The notes beneath the pieces were generated by a model. That model was not told where the DNA came from. It ran no database searches and saw only the letters and a list, made by a program, of their open reading frames with translations. The translations under genes and the position numbers were made by a program. Shown one piece after another: positions 7,185 through 17,150 of a stretch of 44,370 bases of DNA (positions within the stretch are counted from its first letter, which is position 1; every line of letters starts with the position of its first letter). Origin of the DNA: Phycisphaerales bacterium (GTDB taxonomy: Bacteria; Planctomycetota; Phycisphaerae; Phycisphaerales; UBA1924); NCBI GenBank assembly GCA_022072615.1, contig JAJVHS010000041.1:1-44370 (forward strand), read 5' to 3'.

Positions 7185-8543
7185 TCAAGAGGCGGGGAGA
7201 CCGTTCTTGATCACGCCGAGCACCGCGTCGACAAACCGGTGGATCTCCTCCATGGTCGAGTACACGCTCGGCGTGACCCGGAGGCCCTCGAATTCGGCGT
7301 GCTTGATGGGGATGACGTAGATCTTGTGCTTCTCCCAGAGGTGCGCGGCCAGCTTCTCGGTATCCACGCCCTCGACCTGGACGTTGCCGATCGCGCACGA
7401 GAAGCCGGGCTTGAGGCTCGTGTGTAGCCGCACGCGGCTCGACGCCTCCATGAGCGGACGGGCCCAGGAATCGCGCAGGTGCCGCAGCCGCGCCTCCTTG
7501 CGTTTGCCGCCGATGGCCTGGTGGAACGTCAGCGCCTCGGCGATCGCCAGGAACGGCGCGGCGGGGTGGGTCCCGATCTCCTCGAACTTGCGGATATCGG
7601 CGTTCTGCTTCTCATCCGCGGCCATCAGCGGCCACAGCGTTTCGATCCGGTCGCGCCGGACGTAGAGCAGGCCGGTCCCGTGCGGCGCGGCGAGCCACTT
7701 GTGCAGCGACACGCCGTAGTAGTCGCAGCCAAGATCGGAGAGCTTGAAATCGAACTGCGCCAGCGCGTGCGCCCCGTCGACGATGACGGGGATGCCGCCG
7801 TTCTTCGTCCGAGCCATCGCGACCAGCTCGCGGATCGGCATGATCTGCCCGGTGAGGTTGATGACGTGGCAGGCGAGGATGAGCCGCGTGCGCGGGGTGA
7901 TGGCGTCCTCGAAGGCTCGGACGATGGCGGCGGGGTCTTCGCAGGGGACCGGGATCTTGATCTCGACCAGCTTGATCTTCTCGCGCCGCTCGCGCTGCTT
8001 GAAGGTTGTGAGCATGCGCGGGTAGTCCTGGGTCGTGGTAAGGACTTCGTCGCCGGGCTCAAGATCGAAGCCCTGCTGGCAGATCTGGAGGCTCTCGGAG
8101 GAGTTGCGGGTGACGGCGACCTCCTCGGCGTCAACATTCCATTCGAGCGCAAGACGCTGGCGGACGGTTTCGCGCTGCGGCTCGAGGATGCGCCACATGG
8201 TGTACGCGGTGGCGTTGTTGGAGAAATCCATGTGCCTCTTGACGGCGTCCTGGACGAGGCGGGGCGAGGGGCTGACGCCGCCGTTGTTGAAGTTCACCAT
8301 CGACCGGTCGACGGTGAAGGCCTGCTGGACGGTCATCCAGAAATCCTCGTCGCGAGCCGCGGCTTCGATCGACGCGGGATCGGACGCGTCGTAGGGCGTG
8401 CCCGCGATCTCGGCGAGCAGGCCATGGCCCGGGGTCGGCGCCATGGCGGCGAGCGTCGCTCGTGATGCGGCCGCGGGACCGACCAGCGCCGCCGCGGCGG
8501 GCAGTGCCGCGATTGATCCGAGAAAGTCGCGCCTGGTTTCCAT
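7185..8543 (-). CDS. Tat-exported class V aminotransferase-fold PLP enzyme (isopenicillin N epimerase-like)
   Basis: A 452-residue protein. It begins METRRDFLGSIAAL, a twin-arginine signal (RRDFLG) followed by a hydrophobic, alanine-rich segment, so it is probably folded with its cofactor and exported by Tat. The body is a fold-type I PLP enzyme of the class V/CefD group: FNNGGVSPSPRLVQD near the start, TRNSSESLQICQQG in the cofactor-phosphate region, VDGAHALAQFDF with the PLP-ring Asp, and GVSLHKWLAAPHGTG with Lys282 as the Schiff-base lysine. The C-terminal small domain ends RVTPSVYSTMEEIHRFVDAV. Candidate reactions are cysteine desulfuration, epimerisation or lyase chemistry; the substrate is unknown. 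Start 8543 has GGAG upstream; the longer frame to 8651 is not credible. Confidence 0.88.
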   Translation of the reverse strand: METRRDFLGSIAALPAAAALVGPAAASRATLAAMAPTPGHGLLAEIAGTPYDASDPASIEAAARDEDFWMTVQQAFTVDRSMVNFNNGGVSPSPRLVQDAVKRHMDFSNNATAYTMWRILEPQRETVRQRLALEWNVDAEEVAVTRNSSESLQICQQGFDLEPGDEVLTTTQDYPRMLTTFKQRERREKIKLVEIKIPVPCEDPAAIVRAFEDAITPRTRLILACHVINLTGQIMPIRELVAMARTKNGGIPVIVDGAHALAQFDFKLSDLGCDYYGVSLHKWLAAPHGTGLLYVRRDRIETLWPLMAADEKQNADIRKFEEIGTHPAAPFLAIAEALTFHQAIGGKRKEARLRHLRDSWARPLMEASSRVRLHTSLKPGFSCAIGNVQVEGVDTEKLAAHLWEKHKIYVIPIKHAEFEGLRVTPSVYSTMEEIHRFVDAVLGVIKNGLPAS

Positions 8544-8712
8544 GTCTCGCTCCGGAGAAGGTCGCGGGAGTGACGAGCCGCCGGTCAGCCTACTCGAAAC
8601 GGGAACGCTGCCCACTCCGGGGAGGCGCCAAAGACGAGCTGACGTTCCCACCGGAACGGCCTGCTGCTTTGATCAGGGAATCTGAGGATCGGTGCCGGGA
8701 CGTGGCAGCAGA

Positions 8713-8718
8713 TAGACT
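8713..8718 (+). promoter_or_regulatory. -10-like TAGACT six bases before comF-like start
   Basis: TAGACT is followed by GGCGGC and then the ATG at 8725, which would put transcription initiation at or next to the A of the ATG. No Shine-Dalgarno sequence and no convincing -35 are present. It is one of several such arrangements in this window. Confidence 0.5.
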
Positions 8719-8724
8719 GGCGGC

Positions 8725-9777
8725 ATGGCCGGGGACCCTGCACACGACCGTGATGCGGCGCTGCCGCTCGATGCGGATCGGTTCGTCTGGCCGCCCAGGC
8801 GCCCGGCCCAGTCATTTCAGGGTGGAGCATCTGACGCGGTTCCGACCGGCCAGCCTGCTCGCTCGGCGGCTCACGCGATTCCGCCGTGGCGAGCCGCGCT
8901 CACGCAGATCGAACGCACGTGGCTCGGCCTGGTGTCGCTGCCGTGGGCGATCCGAGCCGCGGAAGCCGGCTGGCGGCTGGATGATGCGGACGCGTACTGC
9001 TGGCGATGCGGGCGGACCGTCGGCCCGTTCGAGGTCACGCCCGTCGAATCGCCCGAACCCGGTTGCACGGGTTGTCGCGGCAAGCGGCTCGCGTGGGACC
9101 GATTCATCCGAGCGGGCGAGTACACCGGCGAACTCCGCCGAGCCATCCAGGAAGTGAAGTTCGGGCGCTGGCGGAGCCTCGGCGATTCGCTCGGCCGCGA
9201 GCTGGGGCTCGCGCTTGCTCGGGAGCTGTCGTGGGCGGGGCGATCCCACGGCCCCGTGGTGCTCGTGCCCGTGCCGGCCTCGACCCGCCGCCGGCTCCAG
9301 AGCGGGATTGACCACACGCAGGTGCTCGCCCGGGCTGTTCGGAACGTGATCGGTGGCCGGATCGTGCGTCCGGTGTGGCGGCGCCATGGTCCGTCGCAGC
9401 TCCAGGTGCCGCCGAGCGAGCGGGCTCGGAACGCGGCCCGGGCCTTTGTGCCCGTCCACGAGACGGTGATGGGGCGGCTCGGCTTGGCTGGGCGGGTGCC
9501 GAGGCTTCGCGCCGGGGCAACGGTGATCGTGATCGACGACGTCCGGACCACGGGTTCCACGATGATGGCGGCGTGCCGAGCCGTCCGGGCGGCGTTCCGC
9601 CACGGGATGGGGAGGACCACGGGGAGCCCGCGTCAGGGGCGGAGTTCCGGGCTGGTCGCTGGGGGTGACCTGGTGGTCTGGGCGGCGGTGGTTGGGGTGA
9701 CGCCCGAGCCCGGGGAGCGTGGCCCGGGCGAGGATCTGGGGGATTCCTTGACCGAGCAGATGGGTCTGGAGGCGTGA
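8725..9777 (+). CDS. ComF family phosphoribosyltransferase-like protein
   Basis: A 350-residue protein. Residues 1-80 are a low-conservation Pro/Ala/Arg-rich leader. A zinc-ribbon-like element follows (CWRCG near 92, CTGC near 113), then the core typical of ComF: YTGELRRAIQEVKFGR, LVPVPASTRRRLQSGIDHTQVLA, and the PRPP-binding loop VIVIDDVRTTGSTM at about 267-280. In ComF of naturally competent bacteria this domain is linked to DNA uptake; in most bacteria its substrate is unknown. The C-terminus adds about 50 residues without recognisable features. It has no Shine-Dalgarno sequence but a -10-like hexamer 6 bases before the ATG. Confidence 0.85.
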   Translation: MAGDPAHDRDAALPLDADRFVWPPRRPAQSFQGGASDAVPTGQPARSAAHAIPPWRAALTQIERTWLGLVSLPWAIRAAEAGWRLDDADAYCWRCGRTVGPFEVTPVESPEPGCTGCRGKRLAWDRFIRAGEYTGELRRAIQEVKFGRWRSLGDSLGRELGLALARELSWAGRSHGPVVLVPVPASTRRRLQSGIDHTQVLARAVRNVIGGRIVRPVWRRHGPSQLQVPPSERARNAARAFVPVHETVMGRLGLAGRVPRLRAGATVIVIDDVRTTGSTMMAACRAVRAAFRHGMGRTTGSPRQGRSSGLVAGGDLVVWAAVVGVTPEPGERGPGEDLGDSLTEQMGLEA

Positions 9778-9907
9778 ACTTCGGCGGGGGTAGGGGCGTA
9801 GGGAAGGCGACGGGTCGCGGGCCCTAGTTGGGCGCGCGGCCGGAGCCTTCAAGTCCTGCTCGTGGAGTCGCTTAGGACTTTTTCGAGAATCTGGGCTCGG
9901 CGTCGGC

Positions 9908-9935
9908 TTGACTGGTGGTGGGTCGCGGTTATGCT
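9908..9935 (+). promoter_or_regulatory. Probable 16S rRNA promoter
   Basis: TTGACT (9908-9913), a 16-base spacer, and TATGCT (9930-9935). Five of six -35 bases and four of six -10 bases match the sigma-70 consensus. A T-rich patch (GGACTTTTTCGAG, near 9871-9883) upstream could act as an UP element. Predicted start near 9942 gives a leader of about 430 bases before mature 16S. Nothing coding is convincing in 9778-10375. Confidence 0.65.
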
Positions 9936-10000
9936 TCCCCTCGCCAGTCGGTTTGGCCGACAGCGGGTGTAACGCCCACATGTCGAGCCCAGATCGGGGC

Positions 10001-10020
10001 GCTTCTTTGACAAGTGAACA
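10001..10020 (+). promoter_or_regulatory. boxA-like antitermination site in 16S leader
   Basis: GCTTCTTTGACAAGTGAACA resembles rRNA boxA elements (core CTTTGA/CTTTAACA followed by an A-rich segment), the RNA site bound by NusB-NusE during rRNA antitermination. It sits about 60 bases after the predicted transcription start, as expected for rRNA leaders. Confidence 0.55.
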
Positions 10021-10129
10021 GTCGGGATCTGCACGAGAGTGTGCGAGATCGTCACCGGTTCACGCCGGGCTTCTGACCGGAAGCTGACGACTCGATCCAA
10101 AGGTTGAACGGGAGGTCACAGCCCCGTTC

Positions 10130-10194
10130 GGCTGACATTTTCGTGTAGACCAAGAGACCTCAACAAGAGGAACCCTCAAAGTTGAATGTCAGCC
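10130..10194 (+). other. Long-range inverted repeat in 16S leader
   Basis: GGCTGACATT (10130-10139) is perfectly complementary to AATGTCAGCC (10185-10194), giving a ten-pair stem that encloses 45 bases. It is part of the structured precursor leader, not a gene. Confidence 0.65.
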
Positions 10195-10197
10195 TTA

Positions 10198-10221
10198 ACG
10201 CCGGGTGTAGCCACCCGGCGT
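10198..10221 (+). other. Ten-pair hairpin in 16S leader
   Basis: ACGCCGGGTG (10198-10207), loop TAGC, CACCCGGCGT (10212-10221): a perfect ten-pair stem immediately after the previous inverted repeat. No U-run follows, so it is not an intrinsic terminator. A leader folding or processing element is likely. Confidence 0.65.
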
Positions 10222-10369
10222 CGGTCGGTTTGTCCCGCAAGGGGCAGGTCGGCCGCGACCACTCGTACGGTCGGGCGTCGCGTGTGAAAGCACGCGGTGG
10301 ACCGGTCGGCGAGTTGAACCTGGTCGAAACCTTCCATTGAAGAAGTCCACGCCGCGAGGCGTGACCAAC

Positions 10370-12052
<1,683 letters not shown>

Positions 12053-12085
12053 AACACCCAACTGAAAAGTTGGGTGTTTTCGTTT
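12053..12085 (+). terminator. Intrinsic terminator of the 16S unit
   Basis: AACACCCAACT, tetraloop GAAA, AGTTGGGTGTT: an eleven-pair perfect stem, followed by TTCGTTTTTGCG. This is the best T-tract terminator in the window, and it shows that transcription of this unit ends here without 23S or 5S. Confidence 0.9.
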
Positions 12086-12225
12086 TTGCGTTTTGCGATG
12101 CGCCGGATTCGTGATGTGCGTGATCGGTGCGTCACGGGCCCGGCAGGCCCGGCCGAGAGTCAGCGACCGAATCCCTCCGGGGTGGTCGGGTCGCCTGAAT
12201 CGATTTTCCTGAGCGGCACGTTGGG

Positions 12226-12249
12226 AAGGCACCAAGGCACCAAGGCACC
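12226..12249. repeat. Three 8-bp tandem repeats AAGGCACC
   Basis: AAGGCACC occurs three times back to back, followed by a partial fourth (AAGG). It lies in the non-coding stretch 12086-12347, in which I see no gene. Confidence 0.85.
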
Positions 12250-12347
12250 AAGGTATAGAGGCACAGAGGGCGCAACAGCTCCCACGCGCTTGGTGCCCTG
12301 CTCGATGCTGGTGATTGAACGCGAGTGAAGCGAGCGGACGATTCGCC

Positions 12348-12791
12348 TCAGGCCTGCGGCTCGAATGTCGCGCCGTCCATCACGTCGAAGCCGACGAACT
12401 GGCCCTCGCTGAACTGAGAGGGATGCTGGCGCTGGTCGGTGAGCGTGCAGATCACGGGCACGCCCGTGTCAACGGTGATCGTGTTCGCCGCGGGATCAGT
12501 CCCGACGACGAATCCCTGGATGCGGCGCGGGCGGCCGTAGACGGGCTCGATGAACCGCCCGCCCGTGCCCGTGGTGTCGACCCGCTTGGCTCGGGCGTGG
12601 ATGGTCCCGATGATGCGCGTGCCCACGGGCGTCGCAAAACCTGTGGCCGGCACGAGGTGGAGCTGGTAGCTGGTGTTGGGGATTCGCAGGACGATGTGCC
12701 CGGGCCTGGTGGCCGAGTCGGGCACGACCTCGATCAGCGTGCCGCGAGCCAGGTGAGGGGCAAGTGGGGTTGTGGGGGCGGGTTCGATCAT
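12348..12791 (-). CDS. Hypothetical protein, probably small beta-rich domain
   Basis: A 147-residue soluble protein of no recognised family. It alternates short hydrophobic strands and turns (GTLIEVVPDSATRPGHIVLRIP, YQLHLVPATGF, TRIIGTIHARAKRVD, IQGFVVGTDPAANTITVDTG, FVGFDVMDGATFE), consistent with a beta barrel or OB-like fold. No signal peptide. The start at 12791 (MIEPAP) has a -10-like TATGCT five bases before it and no Shine-Dalgarno sequence. Upstream residues in the frame (to 12872) overlap the promoter of the divergent yifB gene. Third codon positions are G/C-rich as in neighbouring genes. Confidence 0.7.
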   Translation of the reverse strand: MIEPAPTTPLAPHLARGTLIEVVPDSATRPGHIVLRIPNTSYQLHLVPATGFATPVGTRIIGTIHARAKRVDTTGTGGRFIEPVYGRPRRIQGFVVGTDPAANTITVDTGVPVICTLTDQRQHPSQFSEGQFVGFDVMDGATFEPQA

Positions 12792-12796
12792 GGCAA

Positions 12797-12802
12797 AGCA
12801 TA
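12797..12802 (-). promoter_or_regulatory. -10-like TATGCT five bases before hypothetical gene start
   Basis: Minus-strand TATGCT, then TTGCC, then ATG at 12791. This predicts a leaderless transcript. The same hexamer forms the 16S -10 and lies at the edge of the znuA operator. Confidence 0.45.
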
Positions 12803-12905
12803 GAAAGCAGGGAGGGCGAAAGGCGCCGAGGCGTCCCGGTGGCGGGGGGATCCGTTCACCTGTGGCTGGCACGTGCGGGACGTACGTGTGGCCCGGTCCG
12901 TCAGG

Positions 12906-12933
12906 TTGCGGATCCCGCGAGAGCGGTTTATCT
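12906..12933 (+). promoter_or_regulatory. Probable promoter of yifB with leaderless start
   Basis: TTGCGG (12906-12911), 16-base spacer, TTATCT (12928-12933), then seven bases to the ATG at 12941. The predicted transcription start is at the ATG itself. No Shine-Dalgarno sequence is visible. Confidence 0.5.
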
Positions 12934-12940
12934 TCGGCTC

Positions 12941-14545
12941 ATGCTTTCCGGGGTTCACAGCTATGTGCTGCAGGGGATTGATGCGCTCCCGTGCGAAGTC
13001 GAGCTTGATCTCGACGACGTCGCCACCCCCGACGAGAGCCGCAAGAGCACGATCGTGGGCCTGCCCGACACGGGCGTGAAGGAAGCGATCGAACGCGTCA
13101 AGTCGGCGCTTGCGAACAGCGGGTATTCATGGCCTCGCGGACGAGCGGTGATCAACCTCGCGCCCGCTGACGTGCGCAAGGAAGGCCCGGTGTACGACCT
13201 GCCGATCGCGGTGGGGGCCCTGCTCGTGCAGGGCGTGATCGCGGGCGCCTCGGGCCGGCCGCGGTTCAAGGGGCGCCTCGCCAAGGATGCGCAGGCGCCC
13301 TCCGAGAACGGTGCGCCGCGCGAGCCGCTCGATTACCGGCGGTATGTCTTCGCGGGCGAGCTGGCGCTCGACGGGCGGCTGCGCGCGATCCGCGGCGTCA
13401 TCGCGCTGGCGGCGATGGCGAAGAGGACGGGCGCGCTGGGCGTGATCGTCCCCGCCGACAACGCGGCCGAGGCCGCCGTGGTCCCCGGGATCGAGGTGTA
13501 CGGGGCCCGCACGCTCAACGAAGTCGTCGGCCTGCTGACCGGGAACCTGGACGTTGATCCGGTGCCCACGCCCGACATTGAGTCCTTGCTCCAGAGCGCC
13601 GCGGCGCCGGTGGACTTTGCCGATGTACGCGGGCAGGAGTCGGTGAAGCGCGCGATCATCGTCGCGGCGGCGGGCGGGCACAACATCCTGATGCTCGGGC
13701 CCGCCGGCACGGGCAAGACGATGATGGCCAAGGCGCTGCCCGGCGTGCTGCCGCCGCTGACGGCCGACGAGGCGGTCGAGATCACCAGGATTTATTCGGC
13801 GGCCGGCCAGCTCGCGCCCGGGCAGGGACTGATCACGCAGCGTCCGGTGCGATCGCCGCACCACACCGCCAGCGGTGCCGCGGTGGTGGGCGGCGGGATG
13901 ATCCCGCGGCCCGGCGAGATTTCACTCGCGCACCGGGGCGTGCTGTTCATGGACGAGCTGCCCGAGTTCCCGCGCGACGTGCTCGAGACGCTGCGCCAGC
14001 CCCTTGAGGATCACGTGGTGACGATCGCGCGGTCGCACTCGGCGGTGCGGTTCCCGGCGAATTTCATGCTCGTGGCCGCGATGAACCCGACGCCCAAGGG
14101 GGACGTGGCGCCGGGCGAGGTCGGCCAGCGCGCGATGGAGCGCTACCTGTCGCGGCTCTCGGGCCCGCTGCTGGACCGGATCGACATTCACGTTGAGGCG
14201 CCGGCGGTGCCGTGGAAGGAGCTCTCGCAGGCGCCGCGCGGGACCACCAGCGCGCAGATGCGCGAGCAGACGATGCGGGCACGGTCGATCCAGCAGGCGC
14301 GCCAGGGTGCGACGACGCCCAACGCTCGGCTGAGCGGCCGCCAGCTCGACGAGCTTGCGCCGATGGACGAGCCGGCGCGGTCGATGCTCGGCCGAGCCAT
14401 GACGGAACTGGGTCTGTCGGCTCGTGCGTACGACAAAGTGCGGCGTGTGTCGAGGACGATCGCGGATCTCGAGGGCTCGGCGACGGTCGGCGTGCCGCAC
14501 GTGGCGGAGGCGATCCAGTATCGCCTGCTTGATCGCAAGCTGTGA
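12941..14545 (+). CDS. YifB/ComM-type Mg-chelatase-like AAA ATPase
   Basis: A 534-residue protein with the three family parts: an N-terminal Lon-protease-like S5 fold domain (YVLQGIDALPCEVELDLD, STIVGLPDTGVKEAIERVKSAL), a central AAA+ Mg-chelatase domain with Walker A GPAGTGKT (Lys259) and Walker B LFMDELPEF (Asp338-Glu339), and a C-terminal Mg-chelatase helical domain ending RTIADLEGSATVGVPHVAEAIQYR. Relatives (ComM) act as hexameric helicases promoting branch migration during natural transformation. A hydrophilic insert near residues 107-130 (RFKGRLAKDAQAPSENGAPR) seems extra to compact family members. A ComF-like gene is also in this window, so competence functions are possible but not shown. 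Confidence 0.92.
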   Translation: MLSGVHSYVLQGIDALPCEVELDLDDVATPDESRKSTIVGLPDTGVKEAIERVKSALANSGYSWPRGRAVINLAPADVRKEGPVYDLPIAVGALLVQGVIAGASGRPRFKGRLAKDAQAPSENGAPREPLDYRRYVFAGELALDGRLRAIRGVIALAAMAKRTGALGVIVPADNAAEAAVVPGIEVYGARTLNEVVGLLTGNLDVDPVPTPDIESLLQSAAAPVDFADVRGQESVKRAIIVAAAGGHNILMLGPAGTGKTMMAKALPGVLPPLTADEAVEITRIYSAAGQLAPGQGLITQRPVRSPHHTASGAAVVGGGMIPRPGEISLAHRGVLFMDELPEFPRDVLETLRQPLEDHVVTIARSHSAVRFPANFMLVAAMNPTPKGDVAPGEVGQRAMERYLSRLSGPLLDRIDIHVEAPAVPWKELSQAPRGTTSAQMREQTMRARSIQQARQGATTPNARLSGRQLDELAPMDEPARSMLGRAMTELGLSARAYDKVRRVSRTIADLEGSATVGVPHVAEAIQYRLLDRKL

Positions 14546-14626
14546 CTGGCCGGCTTGTGATGGCCGGTGCGCTTCCGGACGTCCGGCGATTATCGGCCGG
14601 TCTTTGCCCGCATCATCCTCGTCGAT

Positions 14627-14650
14627 GGTGCGACCGCGGCCGGTCGCACC
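14627..14650 (+). other. Nine-pair GC-rich hairpin between yifB and PEP-CTERM-like gene
   Basis: GGTGCGACC (14627-14635), loop GCGGCC, GGTCGCACC (14642-14650). A 12-base palindrome CCGGACGTCCGG lies nearby (about 14576-14587). There is no T-run, so either may be a factor-independent pause, an mRNA-end structure for yifB, or a binding site. Confidence 0.4.
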
Positions 14651-14746
14651 GACCTCCACAGGCCCGGGGTGGCGTCGTCCAGCCGGGATGTCACCGTTAT
14701 GGTGCCCGGTCGGAAGGGACCGCCGCCGGGTTCAAGGAACTTATAC

Positions 14747-15379
14747 ATGGCACGGATGGCCGTTGGCGTGTGTGCGGTGGTGGTGGGGTGCGTGGTCGCG
14801 TCGAGCGCGATCGCCGATCCGGTCTTCTCGACCGGCCCGGCCGACCTGGTTTCCGGGTCGGGCCGCGAGATGACCGCCTGGGTGCAGGCGGACGATTTCA
14901 AGTTGACCGCCGACACGATGGTCACCGGCGCCTCGGTCCAGTGGTTCACGCTCGACCGGCTGCGGAACTGGGACCGCAACGTGCAGTGGTTCGTCTTTGC
15001 CGACAACGCGGGCGCACCGGGGTCGGTCGTGGCCACGGGCGGCGCCCTGAACGTCCTGAGCACGTTCGAGGGACGCTACTCCTACGACTGGTACACGACC
15101 TCCTTCGAATTCGACACGCCGGTGTTCGTGGCCGCCGGTGCGAAGTACTGGTTCGGCCTGCACTTCTCCAGCGACTACGACCGCAACGACCTGTACTGGG
15201 CCGACGGGACGTCAACCATCATGGGGTCGTCCCAGGAGAGCCTGGCCGGGCTGTTCAACAACTGGACGGCTCCGTCGGGCGTTGACCGGGCCTTCCAGCT
15301 CGTCCCCGCGCCGGGCGCGATCGGCGGGGTGGGACTGGGGCTGGTCGCGCTGGCTCGTCGGCGCCGGTCGGCGATCTGA
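14747..15379 (+). CDS. Secreted protein with PEP-CTERM-like sorting tail
   Basis: A 210-residue protein: signal peptide (MAVGVCAVVVGCVVASSAIA before DPVFST), a beta-sandwich-like extracellular body with many aromatic residues (WVQADDFKLTADTMVTGASVQWFT, VQWFVFADNAGAPGSVVATG, YSYDWYTTSFEF, KYWFGLHFSSDYDRNDLYW), and the tail LVPAPGAIGG, hydrophobic VGLGLVALA, RRRRSAI. The body pattern resembles choice-of-anchor/PEP-CTERM proteins that have no assigned activity. AAGGAA precedes ATG 14747; the frame to 14567 is upstream shadow. Poly-Arg is followed by three extra residues, unlike the other two tails in this window. Confidence 0.82.
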   Translation: MARMAVGVCAVVVGCVVASSAIADPVFSTGPADLVSGSGREMTAWVQADDFKLTADTMVTGASVQWFTLDRLRNWDRNVQWFVFADNAGAPGSVVATGGALNVLSTFEGRYSYDWYTTSFEFDTPVFVAAGAKYWFGLHFSSDYDRNDLYWADGTSTIMGSSQESLAGLFNNWTAPSGVDRAFQLVPAPGAIGGVGLGLVALARRRRSAI

Positions 15380-15451
15380 GTTGGCGCGGGATCCGAGGTC
15401 GTCGGCCCGCGCGGTGCGGGTCGTCCCGTCCGCCGCTAATCTAGCGGCGGC

Positions 15452-17119
15452 ATGGAGGCCTCCGAACAACCCGTTCGATCGCACGCCGCGAGCACCGGCC
15501 CGGGCCGGGGTTCGCTCGCGTCGGCGGTGCGGGCGGTTTCGGGGATGACGCTGCTGTCGCGGCTGGGCGGGCTTGCCCGTGATGTGCTGGTCAGCCGGAT
15601 CTTCGGCGACACGGCGCTGGGGTCGGCGTTCTCGGCGGGCTTTGCGATTCCCAACCTGTTCCGGCGTCTTTTCGGCGAGGGGGCGCTCTCCGCGGCCTTC
15701 ATTCCCGAGTATGCGCAGGCGGAGAAGCAGGACCGGGCCGAGGCGGACCGCTTCTCCACGTTCACCGTCCTCACCCTCGCCATCGTCACGTGCCTGATCA
15801 CGGTGGCGGCCGAGGTCGTGCTGCTCGCGTTGCTCTGGCTTCTGCCGGCCGACGCCGATCGCCAGCTCTCGCTGCGGCTCATCATGGTGATGCTGCCGTT
15901 CATGCCGTTCATCTGCGTGACGGCGATCCTGGGCGGGATGCTGCAGGTGCACGGGAGGTTCGGCCCGGCCGCGTCGGGCCCCCTGGTGCTCAACGGCTTC
16001 ATCATCGTCGTGGGCCTGTGGCACGTGATCCGCGGCGAGCTGGGTTCGCCGATGGTCGCGTACACGCTGGGGGTGGCGACAACGCTCTCGGGGCTCACGC
16101 AGGCGGCGGCGTTCGCGTGGCTGCTGCGCAGGAACGTGTCGTGGCGGAGCGACTGGCGTGAGGCCCGTGCCCGCGCGAAGCGCATGTGGATCAAGCTCGT
16201 CCCGGTGCTCGTTGGCCTGGGGACGCTGCAGATCAACACGCTGATGGACCAGGTGATCGCGATGTGGCCGATCTGGGTCGGGCCGACGATGGCCGGGCAC
16301 GCGTACCCGCTCGACGAGCGTTCCAACGTCATCATCGCGGCGGCGCAGCGCCTGTACCAGTTCCCGCTGGGCGTGTTCGGGATCGCGGTCGCGACGGCGG
16401 TGTTCCCGCTGCTTGCGCGGCACGCGGACGACCCTTCGCGCTTTGCCTCGACGCTGCGCCGAGGGCTGCGGCTGTCGCTGTTCATCGGGTTGCCCGCGAG
16501 CGCCGGGCTGTTGCTGGTGGGCAACGACCTGATCGCGACGCTCTTCGGGGCCGGCCGCGGCGCGGTGGGAGGCGAGGGCGGCCGCGGAGGGTTTTCGCCC
16601 GAGGGCGTGGCCCGGGCCACGGCGGTGATCATCGGCTTTGCGCCCGCGATCTGGGCGTACTCGGTGAACCACGTCTTCGCCCGGGCGTTCTACGCGACCG
16701 GCGACACCAAGACACCGATGCGCGTGGCGGTCGCGATGGTCGCGCTGAACCTGCTCCTGAACCTGACCTTCATCTGGTGGCTGCGCGAGGCCGGTCTTGC
16801 GTGGTCGACGAGCCTGTGCGCCATCATCCAGTGTCTCATCCTGGGCTGGCTGTGCCATACCAGGCTGCACGCCGGGGCGATCGACCGCGCCAGCGCGCTG
16901 GCGATCGCGAGGATCGCCGCGTGTACGGTCGTCATGGCCGGGGTGGTCTGGGTCGTCATGCGCGTGCTTCCGGCGGCGGACCGCTGGTCGATTCACGTGA
17001 TCCGGGCGGTTGCCGGGTCGGCGGTCGGCGTGGCGGCGTACGGTGTGGTCACGTTTGCGGCGGGCGCCGCGGAACTCCGCTGGCTGGTGCGCCGCGGCGG
17101 CGACGACGAAGTCGGCTGA
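15452..17119 (+). CDS. murJ: Lipid II flippase MurJ (MviN family)
   Basis: A 555-residue polytopic membrane protein with about 14 helices. Family markers are the N-terminal SGMTLLSRLGGLARDVLVSRIFG, FAIPNLFRRLFGEGALSAAFIPEY, the ALQRLYQFPLGVFGIAVATAVFP-like stretch near residue 300, and FYATGDTKTPMRVAV near residue 415. MurJ moves lipid II across the cytoplasmic membrane for peptidoglycan synthesis, which bears on the once-disputed presence of peptidoglycan in planctomycetes. The loop around residue 370 (GRGAVGGEGGRGGFSP) is glycine-rich and longer than I expect. The start has no Shine-Dalgarno sequence; TAATCT lies nine bases upstream. Confidence 0.95.
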   Translation: MEASEQPVRSHAASTGPGRGSLASAVRAVSGMTLLSRLGGLARDVLVSRIFGDTALGSAFSAGFAIPNLFRRLFGEGALSAAFIPEYAQAEKQDRAEADRFSTFTVLTLAIVTCLITVAAEVVLLALLWLLPADADRQLSLRLIMVMLPFMPFICVTAILGGMLQVHGRFGPAASGPLVLNGFIIVVGLWHVIRGELGSPMVAYTLGVATTLSGLTQAAAFAWLLRRNVSWRSDWREARARAKRMWIKLVPVLVGLGTLQINTLMDQVIAMWPIWVGPTMAGHAYPLDERSNVIIAAAQRLYQFPLGVFGIAVATAVFPLLARHADDPSRFASTLRRGLRLSLFIGLPASAGLLLVGNDLIATLFGAGRGAVGGEGGRGGFSPEGVARATAVIIGFAPAIWAYSVNHVFARAFYATGDTKTPMRVAVAMVALNLLLNLTFIWWLREAGLAWSTSLCAIIQCLILGWLCHTRLHAGAIDRASALAIARIAACTVVMAGVVWVVMRVLPAADRWSIHVIRAVAGSAVGVAAYGVVTFAAGAAELRWLVRRGGDDEVG

Positions 17120-17150
17120 AGAAGGGCGAACTCCGGGAGACGCGTGCACG

